Below are positions 61,207-64,000 of a stretch of DNA of 64,000 nucleotides, in pieces. A model generated the notes under the pieces. It saw only the letters and a list, made by a program, of their open reading frames with translations, searched no databases and was not told the DNA's origin. This DNA is from Oryzibacter oryziterrae (GTDB taxonomy: Bacteria; Pseudomonadota; Alphaproteobacteria; Rhizobiales; Pleomorphomonadaceae): positions 124,001-188,000 of the forward strand of contig NZ_JAKJIC010000003.1 of the NCBI RefSeq assembly GCF_021864535.1. The letters run 5' to 3'. The number at the start of each line of letters is the position of its first letter. The stretch's first letter is position 1. The position numbers and the translations under genes are program-made.

Positions 61207-62244
61207 TTGAGCAAGGCTGCAAGCGAAACACTCGAGACCTATCTGAGCGCCTTTGCCGGGGTCGATCCGATGAAACTGTCGGTGGCGCGGGCGGTGATCG
61301 GCATGGCCGGTGCCGGGCGCGTGCTGGCGGCCATGGTGGCCGACGGGGCGATCGCGGCCGAGCATGGCTCGGTGATCGGCGAGAATTTTGGCGGCGACGC
61401 GCAGAAGGAACTCGACCTCAAGGCGCATGAGGTGGTGCTGGATGCCATGCGGCTCGCCGGCGTTGCCATGCTGGGCTCGGAGGAAGCGGACCATCCGGAC
61501 CAGCTCGATCCCAATGGTCTCGTGGCGGTGGCCATCGATCCGCTGGATGGATCGTCCAACATCGACATCAACATTTCCATCGGCACGATCTTCTCGGTGC
61601 TGCCGCGGGGGGAGACGGAAAATCCGTTTCTGCAGAAGGGCAGCCGTCAGCTGGCCGCCGGCTACATCGTCTACGGGCCGCACACCGACCTGGTGCTGAC
61701 GGTGGGCGAGGGGACGGCCATCTTCACGCTGGACCGCTGGTCGGGGCGCTTCCTGCTGACCGAACGGCGGGCACAGATTGCCGAGGCGGCCAAGGAATTT
61801 GCCATCAACATGTCCAACTACCGGCATTGGGCGCCGGAGGTGCGGCATTACATCGACGACTGCCTGGCCGGAAAGACGGGGCCGCGGCAGCGGGACTTCA
61901 ACATGCGTTGGGTCGCCTCGCTGGTGGCGGAAGTCAGCCGGATCCTGGCGCGTGGCGGCGTCTTCCTCTATCCCGAGGACAGCCGTCCGGGGTATCGCTC
62001 GGGGCGCCTGAGACTGGTCTATGAAGCCAACCCGATCGCCTTCCTGGTGGAACAGGCGGGCGGCAAGGCGTCCAACGGGCAGGCGCGCATTCTCGACCTC
62101 GAACCGACCGATCTGCACGAGAAGACTCCGCTCGTTCTGGGCTCGACGGAGGAAGTCAGCCGGTTCGAGTATTATCGTTCAAATCCGTCACCGGCGGATC
62201 GCAACCCGCTGTTCAACAAGCGGGGACTGTTCCGGGACGAGTAG
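61207..62244 (+). CDS. cbbF: Fructose-1,6-bisphosphatase
   Basis: 345 residues, class I FBPase. The metal site is AIDPLDGSSN; GSEEADHP and VEQAGGKASNG follow. It hydrolyses fructose-1,6-bisphosphate (and perhaps sedoheptulose-1,7-bisphosphate) in the regenerative part of the Calvin cycle. The TTG at 61207 has AAGGA seven to ten bases upstream and gives the usual N-terminus. Start of the cbbFPE operon. Confidence 0.92.
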   Translation: MSKAASETLETYLSAFAGVDPMKLSVARAVIGMAGAGRVLAAMVADGAIAAEHGSVIGENFGGDAQKELDLKAHEVVLDAMRLAGVAMLGSEEADHPDQLDPNGLVAVAIDPLDGSSNIDINISIGTIFSVLPRGETENPFLQKGSRQLAAGYIVYGPHTDLVLTVGEGTAIFTLDRWSGRFLLTERRAQIAEAAKEFAINMSNYRHWAPEVRHYIDDCLAGKTGPRQRDFNMRWVASLVAEVSRILARGGVFLYPEDSRPGYRSGRLRLVYEANPIAFLVEQAGGKASNGQARILDLEPTDLHEKTPLVLGSTEEVSRFEYYRSNPSPADRNPLFNKRGLFRDE

Positions 62245-62252
62245 GGGGGACC

Positions 62253-63128
62253 GTGTCAGCAAGGCATCCGATCATCGCCGTTACCGGGTCATCCGGTGCC
62301 GGCACCACATCCGTACGCGCCACCTTCGAGCGGATCTTCCGGCGGGAGGGGATCATGGCGGCGTATATCGAGGGGGACGCGTTCCACCGCTATGACCGCG
62401 AGGGCATGCGGCGGGCGACGGTGGAGCACGACGAACGCGGCGATCAGACGTTCAGTCATTTCGGGCTTGAAGCCAACCTATTGAAAGAACTTGAAGAATC
62501 ATTCGAAAGCTATGGGCGGGACGGCAGCGGACGGACGCGGCTCTATGCCCATAGCGAGGCGGAGGCCGAACAGTTCGATATCCCCGTCGGCACGTTCTCC
62601 GACTGGATGGAGTTTCCCGGCGGCACCGATCTTCTGTTCTACGAGGGCCTGCATGGTGCCGTGGTGACCGAGGACATCAACATCGCCCGCCATGTGGACC
62701 TCCGGATCGGCGTGGTGCCGGTGATCAATCTCGAATGGATCCAGAAGATCCATCGCGACAAGGAAACCCGCGGCTATTCCACCGAGGCGGTGACCGACAC
62801 GATCCTGCGGCGCATGCCCGACTATGTGCATTACATCTGCCCGCAGTTCACCCAGACCGACGTCAATTTCCAGCGTGTTCCGACCGTCGACACCTCCAAT
62901 CCGTTCATTGCCCGCTGGATTCCGACGCCGGACGAATCCATCGTCGTGATCCGCTTTCGCGATCCGCGCGGGATCGACTTTCCCTATCTGTTGTCCATGA
63001 TACCAGACAGTTTCATGTCGAGAGCAAATTCGATCGTGGTGCCGGGACCGAAGATGGAACTGGCCATGCAGCTGATCCTGACGCCGAAGATCCTGCGGCT
63101 GGTGGAAAAGGCGCGGCTGGCGCGGTGA
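62253..63128 (+). CDS. cbbP: Phosphoribulokinase
   Basis: 291 residues, full length for proteobacterial PRK. P-loop GSSGAGTTSV, EGDAFHRYDREGMR, FSHFGLEANLL and LLFYEGLHGAVV, then IHRDKETRGYS. It phosphorylates ribulose-5-phosphate to RuBP and is diagnostic for the Calvin cycle. GTG start eight bases after cbbF. Confidence 0.95.
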   Translation: MSARHPIIAVTGSSGAGTTSVRATFERIFRREGIMAAYIEGDAFHRYDREGMRRATVEHDERGDQTFSHFGLEANLLKELEESFESYGRDGSGRTRLYAHSEAEAEQFDIPVGTFSDWMEFPGGTDLLFYEGLHGAVVTEDINIARHVDLRIGVVPVINLEWIQKIHRDKETRGYSTEAVTDTILRRMPDYVHYICPQFTQTDVNFQRVPTVDTSNPFIARWIPTPDESIVVIRFRDPRGIDFPYLLSMIPDSFMSRANSIVVPGPKMELAMQLILTPKILRLVEKARLAR

Positions 63129-63218
63129 AATCCATCTGGCGCATTGCCGGGACGGCGCAAAGGCGATTAGAACACCGCTTGTCTTGCGGTGCCATCCGAT
63201 TGAAAGCGTGAGTGAAAC

Positions 63219-63875
63219 ATGTCCGTGATCATTGCCCCGTCCATGCTGTCGTCCGATTTCTCCCGCCTCGGCGAGGAGCTGCGCGCCATTGAGGCAGCCG
63301 GGGCGGACTGGATCCATCTCGACGTGATGGACGGGCATTTCGTGCCCAACATCACCTTCGGGCCGCCGGTGATCAAGGCCATGAGAAAGCACACGAAATT
63401 GCCCTTCGACGTGCATCTGATGATCGCGCCGGCCGATCCCTACATTCCCGCCTTTGCCGATGCCGGCGCCGACCTGATCACCGTGCATGTGGAGGCGGGG
63501 CCGCATGTTCACCGCTCGCTGCAGGTGATCCGGGGGCTGGGCAAGAAGTCGGGCGTGGTGCTCAATCCGGGCACGGAGATCTCGGGGCTTGAATATATGC
63601 TCGACGAGATCGACATGGTGCTGCTGATGACGGTGAACCCGGGCTTCGGCGGGCAGGCCTTCATCGGGTCGGTGGTGGAAAAGGTGAAGAAGGTCAAGGC
63701 TTTGATCGGCGATCGCCCCATTCACATCGAGATCGACGGCGGCGTTTCCGTCGACAATGCCGGGCTGCTCACGCGCGCCGGTGCGGATGTGCTGGTGGCG
63801 GGGACGTCGGTGTTCAAGGGCGGCACGCAGGCCGATTATGAGCGCAACATCAAGGCGTTGAGGGCGAGCCTGTGA
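63219..63875 (+). CDS. cbbE: Ribulose-phosphate 3-epimerase
   Basis: 218 residues. IIAPSMLSSDFSRLGEEL, WIHLDVMDGHFVPNITFGP, VNPGFGGQAFI and IEIDGGVSVDNA carry the metal ligands and catalytic Asp residues. It interconverts ribulose-5-phosphate and xylulose-5-phosphate. Ninety bases after cbbP. The housekeeping rpe is the same family, but the context indicates the cbb copy. Confidence 0.93.
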   Translation: MSVIIAPSMLSSDFSRLGEELRAIEAAGADWIHLDVMDGHFVPNITFGPPVIKAMRKHTKLPFDVHLMIAPADPYIPAFADAGADLITVHVEAGPHVHRSLQVIRGLGKKSGVVLNPGTEISGLEYMLDEIDMVLLMTVNPGFGGQAFIGSVVEKVKKVKALIGDRPIHIEIDGGVSVDNAGLLTRAGADVLVAGTSVFKGGTQADYERNIKALRASL

Positions 63876-64000
63876 CCGGACAGACGATTTCCGCCCTGAT
63901 CTTCGATCTGGATGGCACGCTGGTGGACAGCCTGCCGGATCTGGCCGAGGCCATGAACGAGCTGATGGCCGAGAACGGCCTTGCGGCGCATGCCCAGGCG
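63872..64000 (+). CDS. cbbZ: Phosphoglycolate phosphatase, 5' end only
   Basis: Only 43 codons lie in the window. TISALIFDLDGTLVDSLPDLAEAMN is the HAD phosphatase nucleophile loop with the phosphoglycolate-phosphatase style cap start. GTG at 63872 overlaps the epimerase stop by four bases. It would remove phosphoglycolate, the product of RuBisCO oxygenation, consistent with the cbb operon. Confidence 0.8.
   Translation, partial: MTGQTISALIFDLDGTLVDSLPDLAEAMNELMAENGLAAHAQA

Overview
The window is high-GC DNA from an alphaproteobacterium, most likely a member of the Hyphomicrobiales (Rhizobiales). Support comes from the BA14K-type secreted protein, the cbbR/cbbF-P-E Calvin-cycle arrangement, the split pqqA-B-C-D-E cluster, the DUF1667/FAD-oxidoreductase triad and the LacI-controlled sugar transporters. 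The family level is a guess. Genes are dense, often overlap by 1-4 bases and usually have GGAGG-type ribosome sites. GTG and TTG starts are common.

Layout. 1-8.6 kb: end of a secreted alpha/beta hydrolase, a flavocytochrome c sulfide dehydrogenase pair (fccAB), a NUDIX protein, a BA14K protein, a PhzF isomerase, a soluble FIST-domain chemoreceptor and an Inh-type protease inhibitor. 8.6-15 kb: a three-gene anaerobic glycerol-3-phosphate-dehydrogenase-like set, then an ExaC/AcoD-type aldehyde dehydrogenase with its AcoR-like regulator and a perfect 18-bp operator. 15-17.1 kb: VIT transporter plus SOUL heme protein, then a DUF2478 gene behind a ModE-type molybdate operator. 17.2-28.5 kb: a glycoside-utilisation locus (GH16-like, GH31, ABC importer, LacI regulator, enolase-superfamily enzyme) with three near-identical TGTAAGCGCTTACA operators. 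28.6-36.3 kb: a very large secreted protein, tRNA-Lys, a caspase-like protein, a serine hydrolase and a class II aldolase.

36.3-41.1 kb is an accessory island, visibly AT-rich in places. It has small membrane proteins, a Phd/VapC toxin-antitoxin pair, and a two-gene operon of an AAA ATPase followed by a small protein with a PD-(D/E)XK-like nuclease signature. This is the best candidate for an undescribed (probably defence) system.

41-54 kb: an MFS exporter and a large catabolic cluster (DUF993 aldolase-like, CoA-transferase, aldehyde dehydrogenase, two GMC oxidoreductases, SDR, Dabb protein, glycerate 2-kinase, trehalose-phosphatase-like HAD). Its substrate is unknown and it carries repeated operator-like sequences. 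54-57.8 kb: pqqABCD and pqqE, separated by two copies of a nested-palindrome repeat. 57.8-59.7 kb: a second Phd/VapC pair, a PP2C-like phosphatase and a small conserved protein. 60-64 kb: cbbR divergent from cbbF, cbbP, ribulose-phosphate epimerase and the start of phosphoglycolate phosphatase. RuBisCO is not in the window.

Together the genes suggest a metabolically flexible organism: PQQ synthesis for periplasmic alcohol or sugar oxidation, CO2 fixation through the Calvin cycle, a sulfide-oxidising flavocytochrome, and uptake of plant-type glycosides.
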